In this document: one piece after another, positions 18,108 to 28,572 of the stretch | Position numbering within the stretch: position 1 is the first letter of the stretch | Layout of the letters: each line of letters opens with the position of its first letter | DNA from: Blastocatellia bacterium | GTDB lineage: Bacteria > Acidobacteriota > Blastocatellia > HR10 > J050 | Length of the DNA stretch: 64,000 nucleotides | Reading direction: 5' to 3' | Assembly: GCA_026985075.1 (NCBI GenBank) | Contig: JALSQX010000067.1 | Location: 1 to 64,000, forward strand | The notes under the pieces: model-generated | Database searches by the model: none | Seen by the model: the letters and a program-made list of their open reading frames with translations, nothing else | What the model was told of the DNA's origin: nothing | Translations under genes and position numbers: made by a program

Positions 18108-18135
18108 ATTATAGCGAGCATCAGGATGTTGTCAA
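18108..18135 (-). promoter_or_regulatory. Consensus sigma-70 promoter for the yceD-rpmF-plsX-fab operon
   Basis: On the minus strand TTGACA (18135-18130) and TATAAT (18113-18108) are both perfect consensus with 16 bases between. The predicted start is near 18101, so the mRNA is almost leaderless relative to the ATG at 18093. Confidence 0.85.
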
Positions 18136-18523
18136 TCGAAACTCACCTGCAAAAAGTAACAGAACCGACGGCGAAATTCAAATCACAACGAGGCATGCCG
18201 GAGCCGGGCTCCGGGGACGGTGACCGCTCCGGGCTGGCCGGCGACCGCGATCTCTCCCAGCGGACGCGCCACGAGCTTCTTTGGTGGAGGGCCTCCCCAC
18301 TAGCCGACAATTGACCCCTCCCCGCCGTCCAGCAGCGGGGCTTCCCCGAAGCCCCCGAAGCTCGCCTCCAGGGTCCGTGACGCGATCAGCTCGTCACTCC
18401 AGTGCCCGTCCCTCTCTCGAATCGAGATTCGGCGCGCTTCCTGATCCATCCCAATCGGCGACCATCGCCCTCTCGCTTGACCCTTCTCAGATTCCCCTCT
18501 ATGATTAGCCATTCGGCGAATCG
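18136..18523. repeat. Palindromic repeats (array 4) upstream of pyrC
   Basis: No gene. Contains a degenerate family-A hairpin near 18187-18215 (CCGGAGCCGGGCTCCGGGG), a family-B-like unit at about 18299-18345 with the CTAGCCGACAATTGACCCCTCCCC flank pattern, and an inverted family-A remnant near 18355-18385. These are shorter and more decayed than the other arrays. Confidence 0.65.
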
Positions 18524-19834
18524 ATGATGAAACTGCTCATTCGACATGGGCTGGTTGTCGATCCCACTCAAGCGCTCGAAGAACCGCTGGACGTTCTCAT
18601 CGAAGATGGTCGGATCGCCGCTCTGGACGCCGACATCTCGACGTCCGACGTTCGAGTGATTGACGCCACGGGGTGCGTCGTCGCCCCCGGATTCATCGAT
18701 CTTCACACTCATCTTCGAGAACCGGGCGAGGAGTACAAGGAGACGATCAAAACCGGCGCCGAGGCCGCTGCCGCCGGAGGCTTCACCTCCATCGCCGCCA
18801 TGCCCAATACGCACCCAGTTAATGATAATGCGGCGGTCACCCGATTCATCATCGAACAAGCCGCCGAGGAGGCCCCGGTCAACGTCTTCCCCATCGGCGC
18901 CATCACCGCTCGATCGCAGGGCGAGACGCTCGCTGAGATCGGCGAGATGGTCCAGGCGGGAGCAGTGGCCATCAGCGATGACGGCCGTCCGGTGATGAAC
19001 GCGCAGGTCATGCGTCGGGCCATGGAATACGCCAAGCAATTGGACATCCCGGTCATCGATCACTGTCAGGATCTGAACCTCTCCGGCGATGGCGTCATGC
19101 ATGAAGGGTATTTCTCGACCCTGTTGGGCTTGAAAGGCATTCCTGCGGTGGCCGAGGAAGTTCAAGTGGCTCGGGATATCTTGCTGGCCGAATTGACCGG
19201 GGCGCGGGTTCATCTGGCTCACCTCAGTACGGCGGGCTCGGTGGAACTGGTGCGCCGGGCCAAGCGCAAAGGGATTCCCATCAGTTGCGAAGTCTGTCCG
19301 CATCACTTCACGCTCACTGATGAAGCGGTGATCGGCTACGATACGAACACCAAGATGTATCCTCCGCTCCGCAGCCAGCGAGACGTCGATAGTCTGCTCG
19401 ATGCCATCGCCGACGGCACGATCGACGCCATCGCCACCGATCATGCTCCCCACCATCTGGATGAGAAAATGCTCGATTATGATCAGGCGCCCTTCGGGAT
19501 CGTGGGATTGGAGACGGCGTTCGGTCTGGCGATGACCCGGCTGGTCGATACAGGACGGATCGGACTCAGTCGGTTGATCGAGTTGCTCTCGTCGGCGCCA
19601 GCGCGGATCCTCGGCCTGGATCGCGGCACCCTGCGCGTCGGGGCGGTGGCCGACGTCACCATCTTCGATCCCCAGCGGGAGTGGATCGTCGATGTCGAAC
19701 AGTTCAGATCGAAAAGCCGCAACTCGCCGTTCCACGGCTGGAAGTTGAAAGGGATCATCAAAGCCACGATCGTCGGCGGAGAGATCGTATTCGAGGCGTC
19801 GGACACCTCTTCGGAGACGGACTCGACGGAGTGA
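18524..19834 (+). CDS. pyrC: Dihydroorotase
   Basis: Cyclises carbamoyl-aspartate in de novo pyrimidine synthesis. The 436-residue type I enzyme has the amidohydrolase metal motif [20 protein letters not shown], the [10 protein letters not shown] block, further metal histidines ([18 protein letters not shown]) and the aspartate in [10 protein letters not shown]. ATGs at 18524 and 18527 are both possible. It is not beside pyrB or carA here. The gene ends 22 bases before the sigma gene, so read-through is possible. Confidence 0.95.
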   Translation: MMKLLIRHGLVVDPTQALEEPLDVLIEDGRIAALDADISTSDVRVIDATGCVVAPGFIDLHTHLREPGEEYKETIKTGAEAAAAGGFTSIAAMPNTHPVNDNAAVTRFIIEQAAEEAPVNVFPIGAITARSQGETLAEIGEMVQAGAVAISDDGRPVMNAQVMRRAMEYAKQLDIPVIDHCQDLNLSGDGVMHEGYFSTLLGLKGIPAVAEEVQVARDILLAELTGARVHLAHLSTAGSVELVRRAKRKGIPISCEVCPHHFTLTDEAVIGYDTNTKMYPPLRSQRDVDSLLDAIADGTIDAIATDHAPHHLDEKMLDYDQAPFGIVGLETAFGLAMTRLVDTGRIGLSRLIELLSSAPARILGLDRGTLRVGAVADVTIFDPQREWIVDVEQFRSKSRNSPFHGWKLKGIIKATIVGGEIVFEASDTSSETDSTE

Positions 19835-19856
19835 AACTTTCCCCTGCAGGTCACGT

Positions 19857-20474
19857 ATGACGAAACGGACCGACGCTATGGATGTGAGCACGGCAATCGC
19901 GGCTGGTTATGGGAACGAGGAAGCGATGGCGCGGGCCGTCCAGAGCGACCCATTCGAACACATCGTTCATCGCTATCACCGACCGGTGACGGCGTTCATC
20001 TACCGTATGGTGGGCGATTACGAGACGGCGCTCGATCTGGCGCAGGAGGTGTTTTTGAAAGTCTACGCGGCGCTGGATCGGTACGATGAGCGGTTCAAGT
20101 TCAGCACCTGGCTGTTCAAGATCGCTTCCAACCACACCATCGACTACCTGCGCAAACAGACGCACCGCACCCACTCGCTGGATGCCGTCGAGGAGGATTC
20201 AGAGATTCACCTTCCCGAGCTGATCTCTCCGGAACCCTCGCCGGAGCGCCAATCGATCCTGCGCGAGCAGCGCGCGCTCATCGAGGCGGCGATCGCCGAA
20301 CTGCCCCTGCCTTACCGGCAGGTGATCGTGCTGCGGCACGTGGCGGAGCTCTCATATGAAGAAATCGCTCAGGTCACCGGACTCCCGTTGGGGACGGTGA
20401 AAAACCGCATCTTCCGGGCGCGCGAGGCGATCCGGAAGAAACTCATCCAGATGGGAATCGACGGAACGGAATGA
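19857..20474 (+). CDS. ECF-type RNA polymerase sigma factor
   Basis: The 205-residue sigma-70 family member has only regions 2 and 4. Region 2: DYETALDLAQEVFLKVYAAL with KFSTWLFKIASNHTIDYLRK. Region 4: LPLPYRQVIVLRHVAELSYEEIAQVTG followed by the recognition helix GTVKNRIFRAREAIRKKL. It resembles the RpoE/SigW group. Its stop overlaps the next gene by ATGA; that gene encodes a zinc-finger anti-sigma, so it is likely held inactive at the membrane until an envelope signal. An alternative ATG is at 19878. Confidence 0.93.
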   Translation: MTKRTDAMDVSTAIAAGYGNEEAMARAVQSDPFEHIVHRYHRPVTAFIYRMVGDYETALDLAQEVFLKVYAALDRYDERFKFSTWLFKIASNHTIDYLRKQTHRTHSLDAVEEDSEIHLPELISPEPSPERQSILREQRALIEAAIAELPLPYRQVIVLRHVAELSYEEIAQVTGLPLGTVKNRIFRAREAIRKKLIQMGIDGTE

Positions 20475-21013
20475 ACTGCGATCGGGAAAAACTCTATCTT
20501 TATCTGGAGGGGGCGCTGAACCCTTCGGAGCACGCCGAGGTGAGCGCTCATCTGCAAACCTGTGGCGCCTGTGCCGCCGAGCTGCAGAGCCAACGGGCGG
20601 TGATGGATGAACTGGACCGGCTCGCCGACGTGCCGTTGCCCGAATGGCTGCCGGAGCGCATCATCCAACGCGTGTCCGAGGACGTGACCATGGCGTGGCA
20701 GACCAAGGCCGAGCGACGCCGAGCCCTTCTGGTGGCCGTGGGATTGACCGCGATCACCTGTGCCCTGTTGAGTCTTCCCACGCTGGCCGGTTATCTGAGA
20801 ACGGCCTGGGTCGGTCTTCATCTGGCCGGACGCCTGATGTGGGATCTCATCGCGGTGAGCCTCAAGGCCGTGTCGCTGGTCACCATTGGCCTGCTCCACG
20901 ACGTGGCCGGCGAGACCGAACTCACCGTCCTTCTCGCCCTCCTCACGGGAGTGACGATCAGCCTCATCGTGGCTCATCGCACCTGGCCGTCGGCGTCTCT
21001 GGAGAGGAGATGA
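20471..21013 (+). CDS. Zinc-finger (zf-HC2) anti-sigma factor, membrane-bound
   Basis: 180 residues. The N-terminal anti-sigma domain has the H-x3-C-x2-C zinc motif (HAEVSAHLQTCGACAAEL). It is followed by hydrophobic segments at ~82-100 (ALLVAVGLTAITCALLSL), ~110-140 and ~150-170. Coupled by ATGA overlaps to both the sigma gene upstream and the bactofilin-like gene downstream, so the three form one operon. Confidence 0.88.
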   Translation: MNCDREKLYLYLEGALNPSEHAEVSAHLQTCGACAAELQSQRAVMDELDRLADVPLPEWLPERIIQRVSEDVTMAWQTKAERRRALLVAVGLTAITCALLSLPTLAGYLRTAWVGLHLAGRLMWDLIAVSLKAVSLVTIGLLHDVAGETELTVLLALLTGVTISLIVAHRTWPSASLERR

Positions 21014-21936
21014 GAGCGCGTCCGGGCATCACTCTGTCGTGTGCTCTTCTGCTGATCGGCTCATCGGCATTCGCCGCCCGATCGGTCGATGCCGATGTGG
21101 CCAGCGCGCCTCGCGTCATTCGCCCTCACGAGACGGTATCCGATGTCGTCGTTCGCGGTCGACGATTGGACGTCCTGGGACGGGTGGAAGGAAGCATTCT
21201 GGTCATGGGCGATGATGCCATCATCGAAGGCCGCGTTGATGGCGATGCCATCGTCCTCGGTGGGGATCTCATTCAGCGACGGCGAGGATCCATCGGCGGC
21301 GACGTCATCGTCATCGGAGGACAGTATCAACGGGCGGCAGAGGCTCCTCCATTGCATCCATCCTCCAAGATCATCGAGATCCGCGAATATGGCCAATCAT
21401 TACGAGAGTCCTTTCGGCATCCCTGGCGAGCCATCCTGGCGCCTCAGATCACTCCGGCGGCCCTCGGACAGCGCGCTCTCGGTCTGCTCCTCTATTTCCT
21501 CATCGCCCTGCTCCTCATTGCTCTGATGCCCTCGCCCATCAATCGAGCCATTCAGATGCTCAGACGGCACTCTCGACGCCTCGGCCTTTTCGGTCTGTTG
21601 GCGCTGTTGTTGCTGTTCATCGTCTTGCTGGTCATCGTACGATTCCTGCCCATGGCGTTGGCCGTACCGATGACGCTCTTTGTGTGGCTCATCTCGCTGG
21701 GCGCTTATCTGTTGGGGAGCCTGGCCGTCCATCTGGTGATCGGCCGCTGGATTCAGAGCAAGCTGGAGCGCTCCCCGAACCCGTCCACGATTATGGCCCT
21801 CCTTTACGGGATGGTGGTCATCGCCATTCTCACGGCGCTTCCCATCATCGGACCGGTGATGCTTCTCCTGCTCGTGACTTTGAGTCTGGGCGTAGCTCTC
21901 CGACTCCCCTTCCAGGCGCGAGAGCTTCGAGCGTAG
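21010..21936 (+). CDS. Bactofilin-like (polymer-forming) domain membrane protein
   Basis: 308 residues. A signal peptide (CALLLIGSSAFAA) is followed by a short beta-helix-like stretch of hydrophobic/glycine repeats (VLGRVEGSILVMGDDAIIEG, RVDGDAIVLGGDLI, SIGGDVIVIGG), the pattern of polymer-forming/bactofilin domains. Four to five membrane helices occupy residues ~155-300. The ATG at 21010 overlaps the anti-sigma stop (ATGA) and follows GAGAGGAG. It may be the regulon's envelope effector or sensor; this is inference from operon position. Confidence 0.75.
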   Translation: MRARPGITLSCALLLIGSSAFAARSVDADVASAPRVIRPHETVSDVVVRGRRLDVLGRVEGSILVMGDDAIIEGRVDGDAIVLGGDLIQRRRGSIGGDVIVIGGQYQRAAEAPPLHPSSKIIEIREYGQSLRESFRHPWRAILAPQITPAALGQRALGLLLYFLIALLLIALMPSPINRAIQMLRRHSRRLGLFGLLALLLLFIVLLVIVRFLPMALAVPMTLFVWLISLGAYLLGSLAVHLVIGRWIQSKLERSPNPSTIMALLYGMVVIAILTALPIIGPVMLLLLVTLSLGVALRLPFQARELRA

Positions 21937-22167
21937 CCGTCCCCACTGCCGGATACAGTCGTGCCGATGATGGAATCGTCCCGGCGATCCGAGAAGCGGT
22001 TGGACGAGGACAGCACATGAAGAGAGCAGGGGGGATTGACGATCAGGAGACAGGTTCCGCCGCCCGAACGGTGAGAAGAACAGGATGTCCTCTCTCGCTG
22101 CGAAACGCGCCGCGCCGCTCGTCTGAGCCGGGGCTCGGCGGGAAGGAGTTCGTGTGGCGTGACCTCG

Positions 22168-22198
22168 TTGGACGAAGACGCGATCGCTCATGTATAAT
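22168..22198 (+). promoter_or_regulatory. Promoter of rnpB
   Basis: A perfect -10 TATAAT (22193-22198) sits 9 bases before the predicted 5' end of RNase P RNA. The best -35 is TTGGAC (22168-22173) at a long 19-base spacing. Confidence 0.65.
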
Positions 22199-22206
22199 TG
22201 CAAGGT

Positions 22207-22695
<489 letters not shown>

Positions 22696-22758
22696 ATCCC
22701 CAATGCCTGTCCAGTGATCCCACTTCGGCCGCCAAGAGTGACGCGGCGCCCGCGGACC

Positions 22759-22968
22759 TCAGAGCTTCACGACATTCTCTGCTTGCAACCCCTTGGGTCC
22801 TTCGATGAGGTCGAATTCGACCAACTGACCCTGCCGGAGCGATTTGTACCCGTCCTCCTGAATGGCCGTGTAATGGACGAAAATGTCCGGTTGACCATCT
22901 CCCTGTTCGATGAACCCGTATCCTTTATTGTTATTGAACCACTTGACTCTGCCTCGCATTCTCGGCAT
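22759..22968 (-). CDS. Cold-shock domain protein
   Basis: 69 residues; nucleic-acid chaperone of the CspA family. RNP1 is [11 protein letters not shown]2 [17 protein letters not shown] and [19 protein letters not shown] complete the fold. The ATG at 22968 ([11 protein letters not shown]) is preferred because GGGAGG lies 9 bases upstream; the longer frame upstream is not conserved. The gene appears to have a ~490-base leader, a typical setting for cold-shock control. Confidence 0.92.
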   Translation of the reverse strand: MPRMRGRVKWFNNNKGYGFIEQGDGQPDIFVHYTAIQEDGYKSLRQGQLVEFDLIEGPKGLQAENVVKL

Positions 22969-23532
22969 ACGTCTCAACCTCCCTGGAAAAACTCGATGAC
23001 CGGACGACGGCCCTGGCGCGGCCAGAAATCGAGCGATGGCATGGGAGAGAGAACGCTCCATCATCAACGACGCCCGCGGCGAGGAGAGCGCTCCGCGAAA
23101 GTGACGGCCGCGCCGGGTGGAGAACCGATGGGAAGAGCGCGACGGGCGCCGCCACACCCGCCTTCGCCGACGGCCAGCGGGAACTCCTGGAAAGCGTCAG
23201 CCGGTGCTGATCATTGTCATCAAGGGGGAACCATCTCTCATGAAGGCGACACGGGGCGTCAGTCCATTGGCTCTCGAGGATCGTTTCCATCTCACCCGCT
23301 CCAGACCGACGGCCAAAGCCGACCATCGACAGAACTGTCTCGCCCGATGCCCAACCTGTTGCACCGCTTCGCCCTGCCGCTCGGTCATCACTGGCATTGA
23401 GTCTTCGTATCGCCAAGACTCAAACGACCCACATCAATGGAATTTGACTCGACATTGCGGGATACTATAGCAAGTTTGGAATGAAGTCAAGAAATTTTTC
23501 CACGTTCTCGAAGGGTTTGGCCGATGGAGTGG
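22969..23532 (-). promoter_or_regulatory. Long leader region of the cold-shock gene
   Basis: No gene is credible here. A promoter candidate on the minus strand has TTGACT (23490-23485) and TAGTAT (23467-23462) with 17 bases between, predicting a start near 23455. About 35 bases into the transcript lies a perfect 9-bp stem (TTGAGTCTT, 23397-23405, with AAGACTCAA, 23415-23423; 9-base loop). The rest looks unstructured by eye. Confidence 0.55.
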
Positions 23533-24369
23533 CTATATGAGACCCTCGACGAGGAGGGCGAGGAGAAGCAGACCGAGTCCCACTCGATACCACACGAAGA
23601 CGTACACCGTATGGGTGCGAAGATAGCGCAGGAGGAAGGCGATGGCCAGGTATCCACTCACCAACGCCACGCCAGTGGCCACCAACAACGGGACGCCCAG
23701 ATGGGGGCCCAGCGCGGGACGAATGCGGTACAGCTCGTAAAGGCCACTGCCGGCAACTGCCGGGATACTCAACAGGAACGAGAAGCGCGCCGCCGTCTCC
23801 CGGGTGAGACCCAGGAACAGGCCAGCGGTGATCGTCGTTCCCGACCGAGATGATCCGGGAATGAGGGCGGCCGCCTGAGCCAGTCCGATGATGACGGCAT
23901 CCATCCACGTGAGGTGAGGCAACGCTCGCCGGCGCGACGAGAGACGTTCGGCCAGAGCGAGAAGCAGGGCCAGGATGATCAATGCGCCGGCAATGATCCA
24001 GAGCGACCGCGCTTCCGACTCGATGAACTCTTCCAGGGCCACGCCGAACACCACAATGGGGACCGTTCCCACGATCACATACCAGGCCAACCGGGCATCC
24101 ACCGAGTCGAACGGTCGCCTCTGCCGAAGCGCGGTCACGAAGGCCACGGTCAACCGGAGGATGTCGTGACGGAAATACACGAGGATGGCGGCCATCGTCC
24201 CCAGTTGAATGATGGCCGAGGCCGCCGCACCGGGATCGTTCCACGAATGCCCGGAATCGATGAGTTTGATGACGGCCGGGACGATGCGCAGATGGGCCGT
24301 ACTGCTGATGGGCAGGAATTCGGTCAATCCCTGCACGAGGCCGAGGACGATGGCTTCCAGCAATGACAT
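23533..24369 (-). CDS. uppP: Undecaprenyl-diphosphatase (BacA type)
   Basis: Recycles the lipid carrier for peptidoglycan and O-antigen. The 278-residue polytopic protein has both signatures, GLVQGLTEFLPISSTAHL near the N-terminus and ALIPGSSRSGTTITAG in the middle, with about eight membrane helices. It starts 10 bases after the RNase J stop, so it is the last gene of the RNase unit, near the cell-wall elongation genes it supports. Confidence 0.96.
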   Translation of the reverse strand: MSLLEAIVLGLVQGLTEFLPISSTAHLRIVPAVIKLIDSGHSWNDPGAAASAIIQLGTMAAILVYFRHDILRLTVAFVTALRQRRPFDSVDARLAWYVIVGTVPIVVFGVALEEFIESEARSLWIIAGALIILALLLALAERLSSRRRALPHLTWMDAVIIGLAQAAALIPGSSRSGTTITAGLFLGLTRETAARFSFLLSIPAVAGSGLYELYRIRPALGPHLGVPLLVATGVALVSGYLAIAFLLRYLRTHTVYVFVWYRVGLGLLLLALLVEGLI

Positions 24370-24379
24370 CGGCGCGATC

Positions 24380-26080
24380 CTAGATCTCGATGATCACCGG
24401 AATGATCAGTGGATAGCGATCGGTGCGCCGCGCGATGAACCGCTTCAGCGCGACGCGAATCTTCTCTTTCATGACGGCCCAGTCGGTGCTCTCATCCTGA
24501 CTGGAGGCCGCCACCGTATCGATGACCACCTGGCGGGCCTCATCGAGCAGTTCGTCGGTGCCATTGTGGCTGACGAATCCTCGAGTGATGATCTCCGGCA
24601 CGCCCTCGAGCTCTCCGGTGACTTCATTGATGGTCACAATAGGCAGCAGGAAGCCATCGGCGGCCAGATGACGACGGTCGCGCACGACGACTTCTTCGAC
24701 CTCCTCGAAGCCCGCCTCATCGATGAGAATGCGGCCGACCGGGACGCGTTCGGCGCTCACCCGCGCCTCGTGGGGGCTCAATTCGATGATCTGACCGTTC
24801 TCGGCGACCAACACGCGGTGGGGATCCCATCCCAACGACAGAGCGAATTCCCGGTGGCGGCACAACCGACGATAATCGCCATGGATGGGTATGAGGTATC
24901 GAGGACGAACGGCGTCCAGCAGCATCTTGAGATCTTCCTGGGATGGGTGGCCCGAGACGTGAACCGGGCGCACCGATTCGTCGATGACGCGTCCACCGCG
25001 GCGATAGATGTGATCGATCAATCGGGCGATGGCCTTCTCATTGCCGGGAATGATGCGCGCCGAGAGCACCACGGTATCTCCCGGTTCGATGGTCACCTGC
25101 TTGTAGGACCCGGTGGCCATGCGCGCCAGCGCTGACATCGGTTCGCCCTGACATCCGGTGACCAGCATGACCACCTCTTCCTTGGGCATGCGACCGAGAG
25201 CGTTCACCGGCACGAGCAATCCCGGCGGCACGTCCAGGAACCCTTCATCGATCGCCGTCTCCACCATGCGCACCATGGTGCGGCCGAGCAGGACGACCCG
25301 ACACCCATAGTCGTGAGCCAGGTGGAGGATCAATTGAATCCGATGGATGGAGGAGGCGAAGCAACCGAAGATGAGACGCCCGGGCGCCGTCTCGAAGATC
25401 TCTTCGAACGCGGGAATCACGGCCCGCTCCGACGGCGTTCGTCCGGGGCGCTCCACATTGGTGGAATCGGCGAGCACAGCCAGCACGCCCTGATCGCCGA
25501 TGGCCCGCAGGCGATCGATATCCAGCGGCTGGCCGATGACCGGCGTCTCGTCGAGCTTGAAGTCGGTGGCATGAACCACCATGCCCACCGGCGTCTGAAT
25601 GGCCACCACCAGGCAATCGATAGTACTGTGCGTGGAGCGAACGAACTCGATATCGAATGGGGGGACCCGGATGCGGTCGCCCGGTTCGACCGGATGAAGC
25701 TCGGCCTCGCCGAGCAGTCCGTGTTCGGCCAGTTTATGGTCGAGCACGGCCAAGGTGAATCGCGTCCCGTAGACGGGAGCGTTCACCGATCTCAACAGGT
25801 AAGGGACGGCTCCGATGTGATCTTCGTGCGGATGGGTGAGGATGATGGCCTTCAACTGAGCGGCGTGCTGCTGAACGAAGGTGAAATCGGGGATGACCAC
25901 ATCGACGCCGGGAAGGCTCTCGTCGGGAAACATCATCCCGGCGTCGATGAGGATCATCTCCTCTCCCCATCGCCAGGCCATGGCATTGATCCCGAACTCG
26001 CCCAATCCGCCGAGGGGGATGATGTCCAGCTTGTCTGATCCCGCGCGGGGCGCTCTCCGTTCCTCCACGACGCTTCCCAT
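24380..26080 (-). CDS. rnj: Ribonuclease J
   Basis: Metallo-beta-lactamase/beta-CASP ribonuclease with 5'-3' exo- and endonuclease activity in mRNA decay and rRNA maturation. The 566-residue protein has LDIIPLGGLGEFGINAM, the zinc motif TLTHPHEDHIGA-like (ILTHPHEDHIGAVPYL), VHATDFKLDETPV, and the beta-CASP block VMLVTGCQGEPMSALARM with HVSGHPSQEDLKMLL and IPIHGDYRRL. The ATG at 26080 overlaps the RNase E/G stop as TGATG, so the two nucleases are translationally coupled. Confidence 0.95.
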   Translation of the reverse strand: MGSVVEERRAPRAGSDKLDIIPLGGLGEFGINAMAWRWGEEMILIDAGMMFPDESLPGVDVVIPDFTFVQQHAAQLKAIILTHPHEDHIGAVPYLLRSVNAPVYGTRFTLAVLDHKLAEHGLLGEAELHPVEPGDRIRVPPFDIEFVRSTHSTIDCLVVAIQTPVGMVVHATDFKLDETPVIGQPLDIDRLRAIGDQGVLAVLADSTNVERPGRTPSERAVIPAFEEIFETAPGRLIFGCFASSIHRIQLILHLAHDYGCRVVLLGRTMVRMVETAIDEGFLDVPPGLLVPVNALGRMPKEEVVMLVTGCQGEPMSALARMATGSYKQVTIEPGDTVVLSARIIPGNEKAIARLIDHIYRRGGRVIDESVRPVHVSGHPSQEDLKMLLDAVRPRYLIPIHGDYRRLCRHREFALSLGWDPHRVLVAENGQIIELSPHEARVSAERVPVGRILIDEAGFEEVEEVVVRDRRHLAADGFLLPIVTINEVTGELEGVPEIITRGFVSHNGTDELLDEARQVVIDTVAASSQDESTDWAVMKEKIRVALKRFIARRTDRYPLIIPVIIEI

Positions 26081-28470
26081 CACACGAGCGCAATGTCAAA
26101 ACGCTCCTGATGCAGGAGCGGATCAGTTTCGATGTTCACTTTCCCTTTCAAGTACGATTCCATCGCTTCCAGCACCTGAGGGTACTTCTCCCGTAACGCC
26201 CGCTCGACGACCGGATGCACGCGCAAGACCACTTCTTTCGCGCCTTCGGCCTGGCTGGCCAGACGGCGGACTTCGTCGAACATCTCGTAACACACCGTCT
26301 CAGGCGACTTGATCATCCCGCGGCCATGACAATAGGGGCAGGGTTCGCAAAGCGATCGTTCCAGGCTCTGGCGGACGCGCTTGCGGGTGATGGCCACGAG
26401 TCCGAAATCGTTGAATGAGAGGATCTTGGCCGGGGCGCGATCCTTCTTCAATTCCTCCTCCAGCACCTGCATGACCTTCTGGCGGTTCTTCCGCTCTTCC
26501 ATGTCGATGAAGTCCAGCACGATGATCCCGCCCAGATCCCGCAATCGAATCTGCCGAGCGATCTCCCGCGCCGCTTCGATGTTGGTGCGGGTGATGGTAT
26601 CCTCGAAGCTGTGCGTCTTGCCCACGAACTTCCCCGTATTGACATCGATGGCCACCAGGGCTTCCGTTTGATTGATGACGATGTATCCGCCGGATTTGAG
26701 CCACACGCGCGGTCGGATGCTCTTTTCGATCTCCGGTTGCACACCATACTGTTCGAAGATGGGCGTATCCCGCGTGTAGAGTTTCACTCGGGGGACGAGA
26801 TCCGGCTGAAAGTGATTCACGAAGTCCAGGATCCTGGTGTACTCCTCCTCGCTATCGACGCGGATGGCGGTGAATTCCTGGGACAACCGATCGCGCAAGA
26901 TGCGCTGCACGAGGTCCACTTCTCGATACAGGAGAGCGGGCGCCTTGACCTTCTCCGCGCGACGCAGGATATCGTTCCAGGTGCGCACCAGATACTTCAT
27001 ATCGGCGGACAATTCGGCTTCGGTGCGACCTTCGGCGGCGGTGCGCACGATGAAGCCCCCGGCGGCTTTGTGACGAGACCGGAGCTTGGCGGCCAGCCGC
27101 CGCAATCGCGTCCGCTCCGCCTGCGAGGGAATGCGCCGCGAGACGCCAACATGGGACACTGTCGGCATATAGACCAGGAAGCGGCCGGGCAGAACGATGT
27201 GCGTCGTCACCCGCGCGCCCTTATTGCCGATCGGCTCCTTGGCGATCTGAACGAGGAGTTCTTGACCTTCGTGCAACAACTCGGTGATGGTCGGTGAGGC
27301 CGTCGTCGCCGTCGATGATGATCCGCCGGCATCGCCTCCGGCGTTCTGGCGAGTCGATCGTCGGCGGCGCACTTTGCGGCGAGCGGCGAACTCGGCTCTC
27401 GGCCGACGGTGTCGCAGCGAGGCCTCGGCGTCGTCCAGTGGCGGATCAGTCTCCGCCTCCGAGCGCTCGGCAGGAGGGGCTGAAGGAGGCTCTCCGGCCG
27501 CGGGCCCAGAAGGAGCGGCCGTCGAGCGGTCCGCCTGTTGAGCGCGCCCCTCTTCCGGGTGAGACTCTCCTTCTCCGGCGGACGATGGTCCGGGGCCCGC
27601 CTCGGGGGCGGCCTCCTCGGCTCCCCAAGCGCCCGTTCTCTCCGGGGCCTCGGATTCTCTCTCCTCGGCGGCTTCGACAGCCGAGGGAGGAGAAGACATC
27701 GACGCCGAGGATTCGTCCTGTGGAGGTGGCGTCTCCTCGGTCACGGAGGCTTCCTCCGATGCCTCTTCCGGTTCATCGACGACCCGTTCTAATTGCTCGC
27801 CGGTGCCGAAACTGAGAGGAACCGATCCCACGGTGATGCCCTCTGCGGGGCGATGGTGTTCGCCCTCGCTCTCTTGGACCTCTTCGCGATGGACGGCGCC
27901 GATGAGCTTCTCCTCGATGATGGCATCCTTGAGGTCGACTTCCGCGTCGTCGCCCACCGATGAGGCTGGTGACGATTCCGGGATGAGGTCTTCGGTGATC
28001 GTCTCGATGAGTTCGGCCATCTGTTCATCGTACTCCCTCTCACCGGCCGGGAGAGGGCTCTCTCTCTCCTCGCCTTTGGGCTCCTCCTCGGCCTGAGCGA
28101 TCGCTTCCAGGAGTTCTTCGACCTCCTGTTGGCTGACTTCTTCTGGGGAGGGAGTCTTCTCTTCCACGGGAGCCTCCGCGGGAGCCGAGGCGACCCGTTT
28201 GGGCTCTCGTCGAGAAGGCTCATACTCGATCTCCTCGCTGTCCAGAACATCGGTCACGTAAAGGAACGCATCCCGGTCCAGGCCAATATCGATGAACGCC
28301 GATTGCATGCCCGGCAACACCTTGGTGACTCGTCCCTTGTAAATATTCCCCGCCATCACGTCGCTCTGGTCGCTGAGCCGTTCGATGTAATACTCGGTGA
28401 GTTGGCCATCATCGAGGATGGCGATCTTCCTCTCGAATCCGTTAAAACTGATGATCATCTCTTTTGCCAT
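26080..28470 (-). CDS. Ribonuclease E/G with a large insert in the S1 domain
   Basis: Endonuclease of the RNase E/G family (796 residues). The S1 domain starts at 38-79 (VMAGNIYKGRVTKVLPGMQS, AFIDIGLDRDAFLYVTDV). It is interrupted by ~310 residues of acidic, Pro/Ser/Glu-rich low-complexity sequence (about 80-392) and resumes at ITELLHEGQELLVQIAKEPIG. Catalytic aspartates are in ALVAIDVNTGKFVG (D609) and IIVLDFIDMEE (D653/D656). The Zn-link is CEPCPYCHGRG (708-718). There is no long C-terminal scaffold, so the core is RNase G-like. It lies downstream of rodA, as rng often follows rod-shape genes. Confidence 0.93.
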   Translation of the reverse strand: MAKEMIISFNGFERKIAILDDGQLTEYYIERLSDQSDVMAGNIYKGRVTKVLPGMQSAFIDIGLDRDAFLYVTDVLDSEEIEYEPSRREPKRVASAPAEAPVEEKTPSPEEVSQQEVEELLEAIAQAEEEPKGEERESPLPAGEREYDEQMAELIETITEDLIPESSPASSVGDDAEVDLKDAIIEEKLIGAVHREEVQESEGEHHRPAEGITVGSVPLSFGTGEQLERVVDEPEEASEEASVTEETPPPQDESSASMSSPPSAVEAAEERESEAPERTGAWGAEEAAPEAGPGPSSAGEGESHPEEGRAQQADRSTAAPSGPAAGEPPSAPPAERSEAETDPPLDDAEASLRHRRPRAEFAARRKVRRRRSTRQNAGGDAGGSSSTATTASPTITELLHEGQELLVQIAKEPIGNKGARVTTHIVLPGRFLVYMPTVSHVGVSRRIPSQAERTRLRRLAAKLRSRHKAAGGFIVRTAAEGRTEAELSADMKYLVRTWNDILRRAEKVKAPALLYREVDLVQRILRDRLSQEFTAIRVDSEEEYTRILDFVNHFQPDLVPRVKLYTRDTPIFEQYGVQPEIEKSIRPRVWLKSGGYIVINQTEALVAIDVNTGKFVGKTHSFEDTITRTNIEAAREIARQIRLRDLGGIIVLDFIDMEERKNRQKVMQVLEEELKKDRAPAKILSFNDFGLVAITRKRVRQSLERSLCEPCPYCHGRGMIKSPETVCYEMFDEVRRLASQAEGAKEVVLRVHPVVERALREKYPQVLEAMESYLKGKVNIETDPLLHQERFDIALV

Positions 28471-28572
28471 ATGTTACCCTCCTTCGGAGAACCTTCTCCG
28501 TGAGCGACCTGTTTGTGATTGTTGTCCTCGACGGTCATCGGTCGCCGTTCGGTTCTCATTCTCATTAACACG

